The translations under genes and the position numbers were made by a program. A stretch of DNA of 64,000 nt from Streptomyces sp. AJS327 (GTDB taxonomy: Bacteria > Actinomycetota > Actinomycetes > Streptomycetales > Streptomycetaceae): NCBI RefSeq assembly GCF_013450295.1, contig NZ_SKBR01000002.1, forward strand, positions 1,388,501 to 1,452,500, in the 5' to 3' direction. Shown here one piece after another: positions 45,532 to 53,891 of the stretch (position 1 is the stretch's first letter; the number at the start of each line of letters is the position of its first letter). The notes below the pieces were generated by a model that made no database searches, had not been told where the DNA came from, and was given only the letters and a program-made list of their open reading frames with translations.

Positions 45532-46497
45532 ATGCGCAACTCTGACCTCACGGGGGTGTGTCCGGACAGCCGGGTTCCGGAGGGGCGGCCGACGGGTCCC
45601 GCGGTTCCCCGCATGGTGCTCGGCGCGCGGCTGCGGCGACTCCGGGAGGCCCAGCACATCTCCCGTGAGGAGGCGGGCGGGGCCATCCGCGCCTCCGCGG
45701 CCGGAATCAGCAGGCTGGAGCTCGGCCGCGTCGGCGCCTCGCAGCGGGACGTCGCCGACCTGCTGACGATCTACGGGGTGGCGGACGCCGCCGAGCGGGT
45801 GCTGCTGCTCGAACTGGCCGCGCAGGCCGGAGCGGCCGGCTGGTGGCGGCGATACGCGGACATCGTGCCCGGCTGGCTGGAGCCCTACCTGAGCCTGGAG
45901 CAGTCCGCCAGCGTCATCCGCGGCTACGAGGTGCAGTTCGTCCCCGGGCTGCTCCAGACCCGGGAGTACGCCCGGGCCGTGATCGGCCTCGGACGGCCCG
46001 ACGTGCCCCCCGAACAGCTCCAGCGCCGTGTCGAGCTGCGCGTGCGGCGGCAGCGCGTCCTCTATGACGCCCAGGGTCCGCGGTTCTGGGCGGTGGTGGA
46101 CGAGGCGGCGCTGCGCCGCCCGGTCGGCGGGCCGGAGACCATGCGGGCCCAGCTGCGGCACCTGATCGCGGCCTGCTCGCTGCCGCGGGTGTCCCTCCAG
46201 GTCATCCCGTTCGACGCGGGGGCGCACGCCGCCGCCGGCGGGCCGATCACGCTGGTCCGGCTGCCCGGGGACGACCTGCCGGACGTCGTCTACCTGGAAC
46301 AGCTCATCGGCGGCCACTACCCGGACGACGCCGACGACATCGAGTACTACCGGCAGGTCATCGACTATCTGGTGACCGCGGCCCGGCCCCCCGAGGAGAC
46401 CCCCGGCATCCTGCGGCGGCTGCTGGCGGAGACGGGCGGCGCCCCGGCGGCGGCGGAGGCCGAGCTGTCGGTGGCCCGGAGCGCGGGCGGCGGCTGA
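45532..46497 (+). CDS. XRE/Scr1-family regulator (DUF5753), second copy
   Basis: 321 residues from ATG 45532, chosen over ATG 45517 because GGGGAG lies seven bases upstream. HTH: LGARLRRLREAQHISREEAGGAI then GISRLELGR. The DUF5753 part has YADIVPGWLEPYLSLEQSASVIRGYEVQFVPGLLQ and PDVVYLEQLIGGHYPDD. Very similar in layout to the regulator at 31090-31989, but no DUF397 partner is adjacent, so it is an orphan copy. The inverted repeat in its leader suggests self-control. Confidence 0.9.
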   Translation: MRNSDLTGVCPDSRVPEGRPTGPAVPRMVLGARLRRLREAQHISREEAGGAIRASAAGISRLELGRVGASQRDVADLLTIYGVADAAERVLLLELAAQAGAAGWWRRYADIVPGWLEPYLSLEQSASVIRGYEVQFVPGLLQTREYARAVIGLGRPDVPPEQLQRRVELRVRRQRVLYDAQGPRFWAVVDEAALRRPVGGPETMRAQLRHLIAACSLPRVSLQVIPFDAGAHAAAGGPITLVRLPGDDLPDVVYLEQLIGGHYPDDADDIEYYRQVIDYLVTAARPPEETPGILRRLLAETGGAPAAAEAELSVARSAGGG

Positions 46498-46589
46498 CCA
46501 CCCCGCCCGTCCCCGTACGAACCGTCCCCCGGGCGAACTCCCCCAACTCGCTCCGGCACCCGGTTCGGCCCGGGGCGCGGGTGGTGGGT

Positions 46590-47726
46590 TCAGCCGCGCC
46601 GCGCGGGTCGCCGTCCCTGGGAGGGGCCGGGCCCCTCGCGGTGGCCGGCCGCGCCCCGGTGCGCCTCGCGCCACCAGGCGGTGTCCGGCAGGCGAGGCGC
46701 GCCGGGCTCGAACGGCTCGCCGGGCCGGGGGACGGCGAGCCGTAGCCCCGCCTCCGCCGCCGCCGGGAGCATCCGCTCCGCGGGCTCCGCCCAGGGGTGC
46801 GGTGCCAGGTTGAAGGTGCCCCAGTGGATGGGCAGCAGCGCCCCCTCGGCCCCGCTCAGGTCGAGGTGGCTCCGCACCCCCTCCTCGGGGGTCATGTGGA
46901 TGTCGGGCCAGAACTCGCTGTAGGCGCCGACCTGGATCATCGTCGCGTCGAACGGGCCGTGGGCCTCGCCGATACCGGCGAAGCCCGGGAAGTACCCGGT
47001 GTCGCCGCTGTGGAAGACGCGGTGCCGGGGTCCGGCCACCACCCAGGAGGCCCAGAGCACCCGCTGCGCGTCGCGCGGGCCGCGTCCGCAGAAGTGCCGG
47101 GCCGGGGTGGCGGTCAGGCGCAGCCCCGCGAGTTCGGTGGACTCGTGCCAGTCGAGTTCGGTGACGCGCTCCGGCGGTACTCCCCAGCGCTCCAGATGGC
47201 CGCCGACCCCCAGGGGGACGACGAACGGCACCGGGCCGCGGGCCAGTTCACGCACGGTGGGCAGGTCGAGGTGGTCGTAGTGGTCGTGGGAGACGACCAC
47301 CGCGTCCAGCGGGGCGAGTTCGGCCAGCGGCAGCGGGGCCGGGTGGAACCGGCGCGGGCCGAGGAAGGAGAACGGCGAGCACCGTTCGCCCCACACGGGG
47401 TCGAACAGCACCCGGCGGCCGTCGAGTTCGGCGAGCACCGTGGAGTGCCCCAGCCAGGTCAGCCGCAACCCGGTGGCCGGGGGGTGGGAGAGGTCGGGGC
47501 GGGCGAGCGGGATCGCCCCGCGGGGACCGCGCCCGGCCCGACCCAGCAGCGCCTTGATCATCCGCAGCGGGGAGCCGGTCGGGCGCGGGGCGGCCGGGTC
47601 CGGCACCGGATTGCGGAAGTGGCCCGCCTCCCGGTCGTACTGCGGTGACGCGTGGATGCGTGCCAGCCGCTCGCCGGACGGGGCGGCGCCGAAGGCCAGC
47701 GGTCGTGGGACGCGCGGACGACTCAT
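46590..47726 (-). CDS. Metallo-beta-lactamase-fold hydrolase (NAPE-PLD/UlaG-like)
   Basis: 378 residues, GAGGGA upstream of the ATG. Zn motif VVVSHDHYDHLDLPT (HxHxDH), then TPARHFCGRGPRD, FHSGDTGYFPGF and IHWGTFNLAPHPW supply further ligands. The order matches the N-acyl-phosphatidylethanolamine phospholipase D-like branch (COG2220). Cytosolic, with no signal peptide. Likely a phosphodiesterase acting on a lipid-like substrate; not proven. Confidence 0.87.
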   Translation of the reverse strand: MSRPRVPRPLAFGAAPSGERLARIHASPQYDREAGHFRNPVPDPAAPRPTGSPLRMIKALLGRAGRGPRGAIPLARPDLSHPPATGLRLTWLGHSTVLAELDGRRVLFDPVWGERCSPFSFLGPRRFHPAPLPLAELAPLDAVVVSHDHYDHLDLPTVRELARGPVPFVVPLGVGGHLERWGVPPERVTELDWHESTELAGLRLTATPARHFCGRGPRDAQRVLWASWVVAGPRHRVFHSGDTGYFPGFAGIGEAHGPFDATMIQVGAYSEFWPDIHMTPEEGVRSHLDLSGAEGALLPIHWGTFNLAPHPWAEPAERMLPAAAEAGLRLAVPRPGEPFEPGAPRLPDTAWWREAHRGAAGHREGPGPSQGRRPARRG

Positions 47727-47772
47727 GAATCCCTCCCGGTCTCCTGGTGCCGAACGCTTCCGGACCCGCCGG

Positions 47773-47833
47773 TATTCCGAAACGGCCGCACGGGGGGTCG
47801 GCTATTCCGGAACGGCCGCACGGGGGGGTCGGC
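47773..47833. repeat. Tandem 30/31-bp direct repeat
   Basis: Two copies of a unit beginning TATTCCG and ending GGGTCGGC (47773-47802 and 47803-47833), differing by one substitution and one extra G. The second copy contains the palindrome TTCCGGAA. Lies between the GMC oxidoreductase stop and the start of the hydrolase gene, where it could affect the latter's promoter. Confidence 0.75.
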
Positions 47834-47901
47834 CTCGCCGGGCCGGGGTGGGGTGCCGGGGGTGTCGGGGTGGGCACGGGGTGGGGCGGTGGTGGTGGGG
47901 G

Positions 47902-49890
47902 TCAGGGGTGTCGGGGTGGGACCTTCGGGATGGGGAGGGTGGGGAGGTGGAGGGCGCCGTAGGCGTGTGGGGGGACGGCGGGGTGGTGGGGTGGTGTGGG
48001 GGTGAGGCGTTGGTAGGGGGTGCCGGGGGTGGGGCGGGGGTCGGGGTCGCCGTTGTTGGGCCAGTGGGACATGGCGCGTTCGGCTTGGGCGGTGATGGTG
48101 AGGGAGGGGTTGACGCCGAGGTTGGCGGAGACGGCGGAGCCGTCGACGACGGAGATGCCGGGGTGGCCGTGGAGGCGGTGGTAGGGGTCGATGACGCCGT
48201 GTTCGGCGTCCTCGCTGATCGGGCAGCCGCCCAGGAAGTGCGCGGTCAGCGGCCGGTTGGTGAGTTCCCCGAGGTTGGTGCCGGGGAAGCCGTTGATGCG
48301 CTCGGCGAGCAGCCGGACGGCCTCCGCGCCCTCGGGGATGTGGACGGGGTTGGGCGCGCCGTGTCCCTGCCGGGCGGTGAGCCGTCCCTTGCCGGGGCCC
48401 TTGTCCTTCCGGTAGGTGGTGAGCGAGTTGTCGAGGCTCTGCATCACCAGGCCGATGATGGTGCGCTCCGACCACCGGTGGGTGGTGGCGGTGCGCAGGA
48501 CCAGCAGCGGGTGCCGGAGGTACTGCCCGGCCGCCACCAGCCAGGTGGGCAGCCGCCCGCCCACCCGGTACTGCGGTACGCAGATCAGCGCCATCAGGTT
48601 GGAGCCCTTGCCGTACCGCACGTTCTCGATGTGGGTGTTGTCGTTGGGGTGGATGGAGGAGGAGATCGCCACCCCCTTGGTGAAGTCCACCTCGCTGTCC
48701 TTCCCCCAGCGCGCGCGGTAGCGGCGGGGGAAGGTCAACGCCCCCACGAGCGCTTCGGAGTTCGTCCGGGTCAGCACGCCCAGCCGGTCGGAGAGCCGGG
48801 GCAGGACGCCGCTGTCCCGCATGGCGTGCAGCAGGTTCTGCGTTCCGTGGGTCCCGGCGGCGAGGACGACCTGCCGGGCGCGGAGCGTCCGGGCGCCGCG
48901 GGGCAGCCGCCCGGCGCCGGGTGCCCGTCCGAGCCGCCGGCGGGCGCGGCGCCCGCGCCGGGCGTCGGTGGGCACGGTGGTGACGAGGTGCCCGGCGCCG
49001 TCCTCGGCCTCGCGCACCTCGATGACGGTGGTCATCGGGTGCACCTCGGCGCCGCCCGCCTCGGCGAGGTACAGGTAGTTCTCCGTCAGGGTGTTCTTCG
49101 CGCCGAACCGGCAGCCGGTCATGCAGCTGCCGCACTCGACGCAGGCGGTGCGGTCGGGCCCGGCGCCCCCGAAGTACGGGTCGGGCACGCGGGCGCCGGG
49201 TTCCGCGCGGGGCCCGGCCGCCGCCTGGGGCGGCGCTCCCGCCGTGCCGCCCGGGTCGGCGGCGGTGGCGTCCGCGCCGGTCTCGCTGGTGGCGGGGACG
49301 GCGTCGCGGCCGTCGCCGAAGAACACGCCGACCGGGGTGAGCCGGAAGGTGTCCGCGACGCCCATCCGCTCGGCGGTGGCCCGCAGATGGGTGTCGGCCT
49401 CGGTGGTGGTGGGGTTGGTGCGGACGCCGAGCATCCGCTGGGCCTGCTCGTAGTAGGGCGCCAACTCCTCCTGCCAGTCGGTGATGTGGCCCCACTGCCG
49501 GTCCTGGAAGAAGGCGGGCGGCGGGACGTAGAGGGTGTTGGCGTAGCTGAGCGAGCCGCCGCCCACTCCGGCCCCGGCCAGGATCATGACGTTGTCCAGT
49601 ACGTGGACGCGCTGGATGCCGTAGAGGCCGAGCGCCGGTGCCCACAGGTAGTCCCGCACGCGCATCGAGTTCTTCGGCAGGGTGTCCCGGGTGAACCGGC
49701 GGCCCGCCTCCAGCACGCCCACCCGGTAGCCCTTCTCCGTCAGCCGCAGGGCGGTGACGGAGCCGCCGAAGCCGGAGCCGACGACGAGCACGTCGTAGTC
49801 GTAGCGCGGTTCCCCGCTGGTGCCGTCGGTGCCGTCCGTGCCGTCGGTGGCGCCGGGTGGCGTCACCGGTCCGGAGGTGTGCTCCGCCAT
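47902..49890 (-). CDS. GMC-family FAD oxidoreductase (ChoD/cholesterol oxidase-like)
   Basis: 662 residues. FAD-binding DVLVVGSGFGGSVTALRLTEKG (Gly38, Gly40, Gly43). ILAGAGVGGGSLSYANTLYVPP is the GMC signature. A Cys cluster CVECGSCMTGCRFGAKNTL is seen near the middle, and the C-terminal GMC part has HFLGGCPI and DGSAVSANLGVNPSLTITA. The tail of about 40 residues is Pro/His-rich. It resembles actinobacterial ChoD-type oxidases acting on sterol-like or long-chain alcohols. It lies 28 bases downstream of the acyl-CoA ligase gene, so they are probably one operon. True substrate unknown. Confidence 0.87.
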   Translation of the reverse strand: MAEHTSGPVTPPGATDGTDGTDGTSGEPRYDYDVLVVGSGFGGSVTALRLTEKGYRVGVLEAGRRFTRDTLPKNSMRVRDYLWAPALGLYGIQRVHVLDNVMILAGAGVGGGSLSYANTLYVPPPAFFQDRQWGHITDWQEELAPYYEQAQRMLGVRTNPTTTEADTHLRATAERMGVADTFRLTPVGVFFGDGRDAVPATSETGADATAADPGGTAGAPPQAAAGPRAEPGARVPDPYFGGAGPDRTACVECGSCMTGCRFGAKNTLTENYLYLAEAGGAEVHPMTTVIEVREAEDGAGHLVTTVPTDARRGRRARRRLGRAPGAGRLPRGARTLRARQVVLAAGTHGTQNLLHAMRDSGVLPRLSDRLGVLTRTNSEALVGALTFPRRYRARWGKDSEVDFTKGVAISSSIHPNDNTHIENVRYGKGSNLMALICVPQYRVGGRLPTWLVAAGQYLRHPLLVLRTATTHRWSERTIIGLVMQSLDNSLTTYRKDKGPGKGRLTARQGHGAPNPVHIPEGAEAVRLLAERINGFPGTNLGELTNRPLTAHFLGGCPISEDAEHGVIDPYHRLHGHPGISVVDGSAVSANLGVNPSLTITAQAERAMSHWPNNGDPDPRPTPGTPYQRLTPTPPHHPAVPPHAYGALHLPTLPIPKVPPRHP

Positions 49891-49918
49891 CTCGCTGATC
49901 CCCTTCGTCCGGTGCCGG

Positions 49919-51835
49919 TCAGTCGCCGTAGAGCGCCGCGATCTCGTGCGCGTGGGTCTCCAGCACGGCCGCGCGCTTGACCTTGAGCGAGGGGGTGAGC
50001 AGCCCGTTCTCCTCGGTGAACTCGCCGTCGACGATCCGGAAGGCGCGGATGGCCTCAGCGGAGGAGACGATCTCGTTGGCGTAGTCCACGGCGCGCTGTA
50101 CGTCCGCCACCAGTTCGGGGTCGTCCCGCAGTTCGGACAGCGGGGTGTCCAGCGGTCGTTTGCGGACCGTGAGCCAGTGGCGCAGGGACTCCGGGTCCAG
50201 GGTGACGAGCGCCGCGACGTAGCGGCGGCCCTCGCCCACCACCAGGCACTGCATCACCGGGGGACGGCTGCGCAGCCGGTCCTCCAGCGGGGCGGGTGAG
50301 ACGTTCTTCCCGCCGCTGGTGATCAGGATGTCCTTCTTCCGGCCGACGATGCGCAGGTAGCCGTCCTCGTCGAGTTCGCCGAGGTCGCCGGTGGCGAACC
50401 AGCCGTCGTCCAGCACCTCCGCGGTGGCCTCCGGGTTGTTCCAGTAGGAGCCGAACACGATCCCGCCCTTGATCAGCACCTCGCCGTCCTCCGCGACGCG
50501 CACCGAGGTGCCGGGGACGGGCCGCCCGACGGTGCCGGGCCGGGGGCTGAGCGGCGGGGTGATGGTCGCGGCCGCGGTCGTCTCGGTGAGCCCGTAGCCC
50601 TCGTAGATGACGATGCCGGCGGCGGCGAAGAACAGGTTCAGCGAGCGGTCCAGCGGGGAGCCGCCGCTGATGGCGTACCGGAGGTCGCCGCCCAGCTCCC
50701 TGCGGACGCGCCGGAACACCAGCAGGTCGTAGAGGGCCCAGGCCAGGTAGAGGCCGACGCCGGGGCCCGGGCCCCGGCCGAGGAACCGGTCCAGGTACGC
50801 CTCGCCGAACCGCACCCCGATGCGGTGCGCGCGGTCGAAGGAGGAACCGCGTCCCATCTTCTCGGCGGTCTCCCGACCGGTGTCGTGGATCTTCTCGAAG
50901 AGGTACGGGACGCCCACCACGAACGTCGGCTTGAAGGCCCGGAGTTCGGGCCGCAGCTCGTCCGGCTTGATACTCGGGCAGTGCCCGAGGGGGATGCGGG
51001 CGCTGAGGCAGGCGATCTGGATGGTGCGGCCCAGGATGTGCGCCAGGGGCAGGAAGAGCAGGGTCGACGCGGCCTGCCCGGTGACCTCCTTGAAGATCGG
51101 GTGCAGCAGTTCGACGGTGTTGACCGCCTCGGCGCGCAGGTTCGCGTGGGTCAGCACGCAGCCCTTCGGCCGGCCGGTGGTGCCGGAGGTGTAGCAGATC
51201 GTCGCGATGGTCTCCGGGGTGAGCGCCGCGCGGCGCTTGGTCACCTCGTCCTCCGGGACGTCCGCGCCGAGCGCGGTCAGTTCGGCTACCGCGCCCTCGT
51301 CGACCTGCCAGAGTCGGGGCGCCTCGGGGAGGGCGGCGCTCGCCGCCCGGGCGGTCGCCGCGTTCTCCGGGGTCTCCACGACGAGGTCGGTGGCGCCGGA
51401 GTCGGTGAGGATCCACTCGATCTGGCCAGCGGAGGAGGTCGCGTAGACGGGTACCGTCTGCCCGCCCGCCGCCCAGATGGCGAAGTCCAGCACGCACCAC
51501 TCGTAGCGGGTGCGGCACATCAGGGCGACCCGTCCGCCCGGTTCGAGCCCCGCGGCCACCAGCCCGCGGGCGACGGCGCTCACCTCCTCCGCGAACCGCC
51601 GCGCGGTGACGGGGTGGTAGCCGTCCGGTTCGCGGCGCCGGATGACGACGGCGGAGGGGTCCTCGGCCGCGTTGGTGAAGGGGATGTCGGCTGTCGTCCC
51701 CGTGGGGGAGTCGCTCGCCAGGCTGGCGCACCGCGCCTCGCGGATCTTCCCGTCCTCGCGTATCACCTCCACCGGGGCGCGCTCGGCGAGGTCACCGCGC
51801 TGCCGTGCGGTCCTGAGGTCCTTCCATACGCCCAT
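49919..51835 (-). CDS. Long-chain fatty acid-CoA ligase (FadD15-like)
   Basis: 638 residues. Adenylate-forming enzyme: P-loop CYTSGTTGRPKGC, FLPLAHILGRTIQ, YGLTETTAAATITP, GWFATGDLGELDEDGYLRIVGRKKD, and the C-terminal LTPSLKVKR with the catalytic Lys region. Length and motifs match the long-chain (FadD15/FACL) class that activates free fatty acids with ATP and CoA. Its promoter carries an operator related to the double palindrome of the divergent SCP2/acyl-CoA dehydrogenase operon. Confidence 0.9.
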   Translation of the reverse strand: MGVWKDLRTARQRGDLAERAPVEVIREDGKIREARCASLASDSPTGTTADIPFTNAAEDPSAVVIRRREPDGYHPVTARRFAEEVSAVARGLVAAGLEPGGRVALMCRTRYEWCVLDFAIWAAGGQTVPVYATSSAGQIEWILTDSGATDLVVETPENAATARAASAALPEAPRLWQVDEGAVAELTALGADVPEDEVTKRRAALTPETIATICYTSGTTGRPKGCVLTHANLRAEAVNTVELLHPIFKEVTGQAASTLLFLPLAHILGRTIQIACLSARIPLGHCPSIKPDELRPELRAFKPTFVVGVPYLFEKIHDTGRETAEKMGRGSSFDRAHRIGVRFGEAYLDRFLGRGPGPGVGLYLAWALYDLLVFRRVRRELGGDLRYAISGGSPLDRSLNLFFAAAGIVIYEGYGLTETTAAATITPPLSPRPGTVGRPVPGTSVRVAEDGEVLIKGGIVFGSYWNNPEATAEVLDDGWFATGDLGELDEDGYLRIVGRKKDILITSGGKNVSPAPLEDRLRSRPPVMQCLVVGEGRRYVAALVTLDPESLRHWLTVRKRPLDTPLSELRDDPELVADVQRAVDYANEIVSSAEAIRAFRIVDGEFTEENGLLTPSLKVKRAAVLETHAHEIAALYGD

Positions 51836-51960
51836 GGCTGGCTCCTGTTCGCGACTCGCGGGTGCGGACGGTGCGGATGGTGCGGTCGTGCCGGACGGTG
51901 CGGCCCCTCGGCGTGCGGGCAGGGGTGGACGCGGTACGGCGTGGGGGAGCGGCGCCGTAC

Positions 51961-52001
51961 TTACTGCCCAGTCAACTTACGGACGCGTAGCGAAAATTCA
52001 A
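51961..52001 (-). promoter_or_regulatory. fadD promoter and operator
   Basis: Read on the minus strand: TTGAAT (51996-52001) as -35, 16 bases, TAAGTT (51974-51979) as -10, followed at once by TTGACTGGGCAGTAA (51961-51975), an imperfect version of the TTACTTnnAAGTAA palindrome found at 52144-52175. A repressor bound here would cover the start site. Confidence 0.5.
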
Positions 52002-52117
52002 TGGGCCGGAGCCATCGAAATGCGCGGCGCGGTGTGGCTTCGGTGAGTCCCCGGGGGGCGTCTGGTGGAGGCTCCCGGAGCGGACGGGTCCCTGAACTCC
52101 AGCCGGACGCACGGGAC

Positions 52118-52175
52118 TTGTCGGCGGTCGGGAGGTACCGTAGCTTACTTCCAAGTAAGTTTACTTGGAAGTAAG
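52118..52175 (+). promoter_or_regulatory. Promoter with perfect 32-bp double-palindrome operator
   Basis: TTGTCG (52118-52123), 17 bases, TAGCTT (52141-52146) form a promoter. Bases 52144-52175 are a perfect inverted repeat: CTTACTTCCAAGTAA, two bases, TTACTTGGAAGTAAG. Each half is itself a near-palindrome TTACTTnnAAGTAA, so two dimers could bind side by side as TetR-type regulators do. The right arm runs into the AAGGAG ribosome site of the next gene. Confidence 0.8.
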
Positions 52176-52184
52176 GAGCGTGCG

Positions 52185-52645
52185 ATGGCCGACGACGTCA
52201 GCGGTCTGGCGGACCGGGACTTCGCGAGCGTCACCCCCGACGAGTTCGCGCGGATCGTCAAGGGGCTCTCGACGAAGGAGCTGAACGAGCTGGCACAGGA
52301 CGCCGCCCTGCGCGACCGGGTGCTGCGCGAGGTGTTCGGGCGCATGGGCCAGCAGTTCCGCCCGGACGCCGGGGCTCGCTGAGCGCCGTCATCCGCTGGA
52401 AGGTCACCGGGGTCTCCGAGGCGGTGTACGAGACCGTCATCGAGGACGGCGCCTGCGAGGTCCGCGAGGGGCGTGGCGAGGCGGAGCCGCGCGTCACCCT
52501 GGTGCTGGGCGACGCGGACTTCCTCAAGCTGGTCTCCGGCAACTCCAGCCCGGTCACGATGTTCATGACCCGCAAGCTGCGGGTCGTCGGGGACGTGGGC
52601 CTGGCCTCCGGACTGCCCCGGCTGTTCGACATCCCGAAGGCCTGA
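52185..52645 (+). pseudogene. SCP2-domain gene with an apparent -1 frameshift
   Basis: The first frame (52185-52382, 65 residues: ADDVSGLADRDFASVTPDEF to GQQFRPDAGAR) stops just where the second frame continues (GSLSAVIRWKVTGVSEAVYETV to LPRLFDIPKA, ending 52645). Together they make one protein of about 153 residues whose second half is an SCP2 sterol/lipid-carrier domain (FLKLVSGNSSPVTMFMTRKLRVVGDVGLA). One missing G in the run at 52371-52374 explains the break. The second part has no start codon near its beginning. Either a real mutation, a sequencing error, or recoding. Placed between the operator and an acyl-CoA dehydrogenase, it would carry a lipid substrate. Confidence 0.72.
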
Positions 52646-52655
52646 GGAGCGCCGT

Positions 52656-53870
52656 ATGAGTGGGTTCTCCCTCGCGCTCTCCGAGGACCACCGCGACCTG
52701 CGCGAGTGGGTCCGCGGTTTCGCCAGCGACGTGGTCCGCCCCGCCGCGGCCGAGTGGGACGAACGGGAGGAGACTCCCTGGCCGATCATCCAGGAGGCGG
52801 CCCGGATCGGCCTCTACGGGTTCGAGTCACTGGCCGAGATGTTCGGTGACCCCAGCGGCCTCTCCCTCCAGATCGCCAACGAGGAGCTGTTCTGGGGCGA
52901 CGCCGGGATCGGCATGTCGCTCTTCGGCACCTCGCTCGCCGTCGCCGGGATCTTCTCGGCCGGGACCCCGGACCAGCTCGCGGAGTGGGTCCCGCAGTGC
53001 TTCGGTGACGCGTCCGAGCCGAAGCTCGCCGCCTTCTGCGTCTCCGAACCGGAGGCGGGCTCCGACGTCTCCGCCCTGCGCACCCGGGCCCGCTACGACG
53101 AGGCGCGCGACGAGTGGGTGCTCAACGGCCAGAAGGCGTGGATCACCAACGGCGGCATCGCCTCCGTCCACGTCGTCGTCGCCTCCGTCGACCCCGCGCT
53201 GGGCGCTCGCGGGCAGGCCGCCTTCCTCGTCCCGCCGGGCACCCGGGGGCTCGAAGGCAACCGGAAGATCCGGAAGTTGGGTCTGCGCGCCTCGCACACC
53301 GCCGACGTCTTCCTGGACGAGGTGCGGGTTCCCGGGCACTGCCTGCTCGGCGGCCGGGAGCGGCTGGAGCGGCGCCTGGCCCGCGCCCGGGAGGGCGGCC
53401 AGGCCAAGGGGCAGGCCGCGATGGCCACCTTCGAGGTGAGCCGTCCCACGGTGGGCGCCCAGGCGCTCGGCATCGCCCGGGCCGCCTACGAGTACGCGCT
53501 GGAGTACGCGGGCGAGCGGGAGGCCTTCGGGCGGCCCATCGTCGAGAACCAGTCCGTCGCCTTCGCCCTGGCCGACCTGCGGACCGAGATCGAGGCGGTC
53601 CGGCTGCTCATCTGGCAGGCCGCCTGGATGGCCCGGAACGAGCGCCCCCACACCGCCGGGGAGGGGTCCATGGCGAAGCTCCGTGCGGGTGAACTCGCCG
53701 TCCGTGCGGCGGAGAAGGCGGTGCAGATCCTCGGCGGCGCGGGCTACAGCCGGGAGCACCCGGTGGAGCGCATGTACCGGGACGCGAAGATCTACACCAT
53801 CTTCGAGGGCACCAGCGAGATCCAGCGGCTGGTGATCGCGCGGGCCGTCACCGGCCGCCACATCCGCTGA
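52656..53870 (+). CDS. Acyl-CoA dehydrogenase
   Basis: 404 residues, GAGGAG six bases upstream, ten bases after the SCP2 stop. Family motifs: AAFCVSEPEAGSDVSALRTRA (FAD/substrate binding), WVLNGQKAWITNGG, REAFGRPIVENQSVAFALADL, and the catalytic base Glu384 in YTIFEGTSEIQ. It oxidises an acyl-CoA to the 2-enoyl-CoA with FAD and passes electrons to ETF. Shares the operator at 52144-52175 with the SCP2 gene. Chain-length preference unknown. Confidence 0.93.
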   Translation: MSGFSLALSEDHRDLREWVRGFASDVVRPAAAEWDEREETPWPIIQEAARIGLYGFESLAEMFGDPSGLSLQIANEELFWGDAGIGMSLFGTSLAVAGIFSAGTPDQLAEWVPQCFGDASEPKLAAFCVSEPEAGSDVSALRTRARYDEARDEWVLNGQKAWITNGGIASVHVVVASVDPALGARGQAAFLVPPGTRGLEGNRKIRKLGLRASHTADVFLDEVRVPGHCLLGGRERLERRLARAREGGQAKGQAAMATFEVSRPTVGAQALGIARAAYEYALEYAGEREAFGRPIVENQSVAFALADLRTEIEAVRLLIWQAAWMARNERPHTAGEGSMAKLRAGELAVRAAEKAVQILGGAGYSREHPVERMYRDAKIYTIFEGTSEIQRLVIARAVTGRHIR

Positions 53871-53891
53871 GCCGGGCGCGGCCGCCCGTCC

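Noticed and set aside
45088..46674. 528-codon minus-strand frame
   Set aside because: Antisense to the XRE/Scr1 regulator, and its right part is Arg/Pro-rich intergenic sequence.
52424..52645. A separate 73-residue SCP2 gene starting at 52424
   Set aside because: The start would cut into the SCP2 domain, has no ribosome site, and the frame continues upstream with conserved sequence that joins the preceding ORF.
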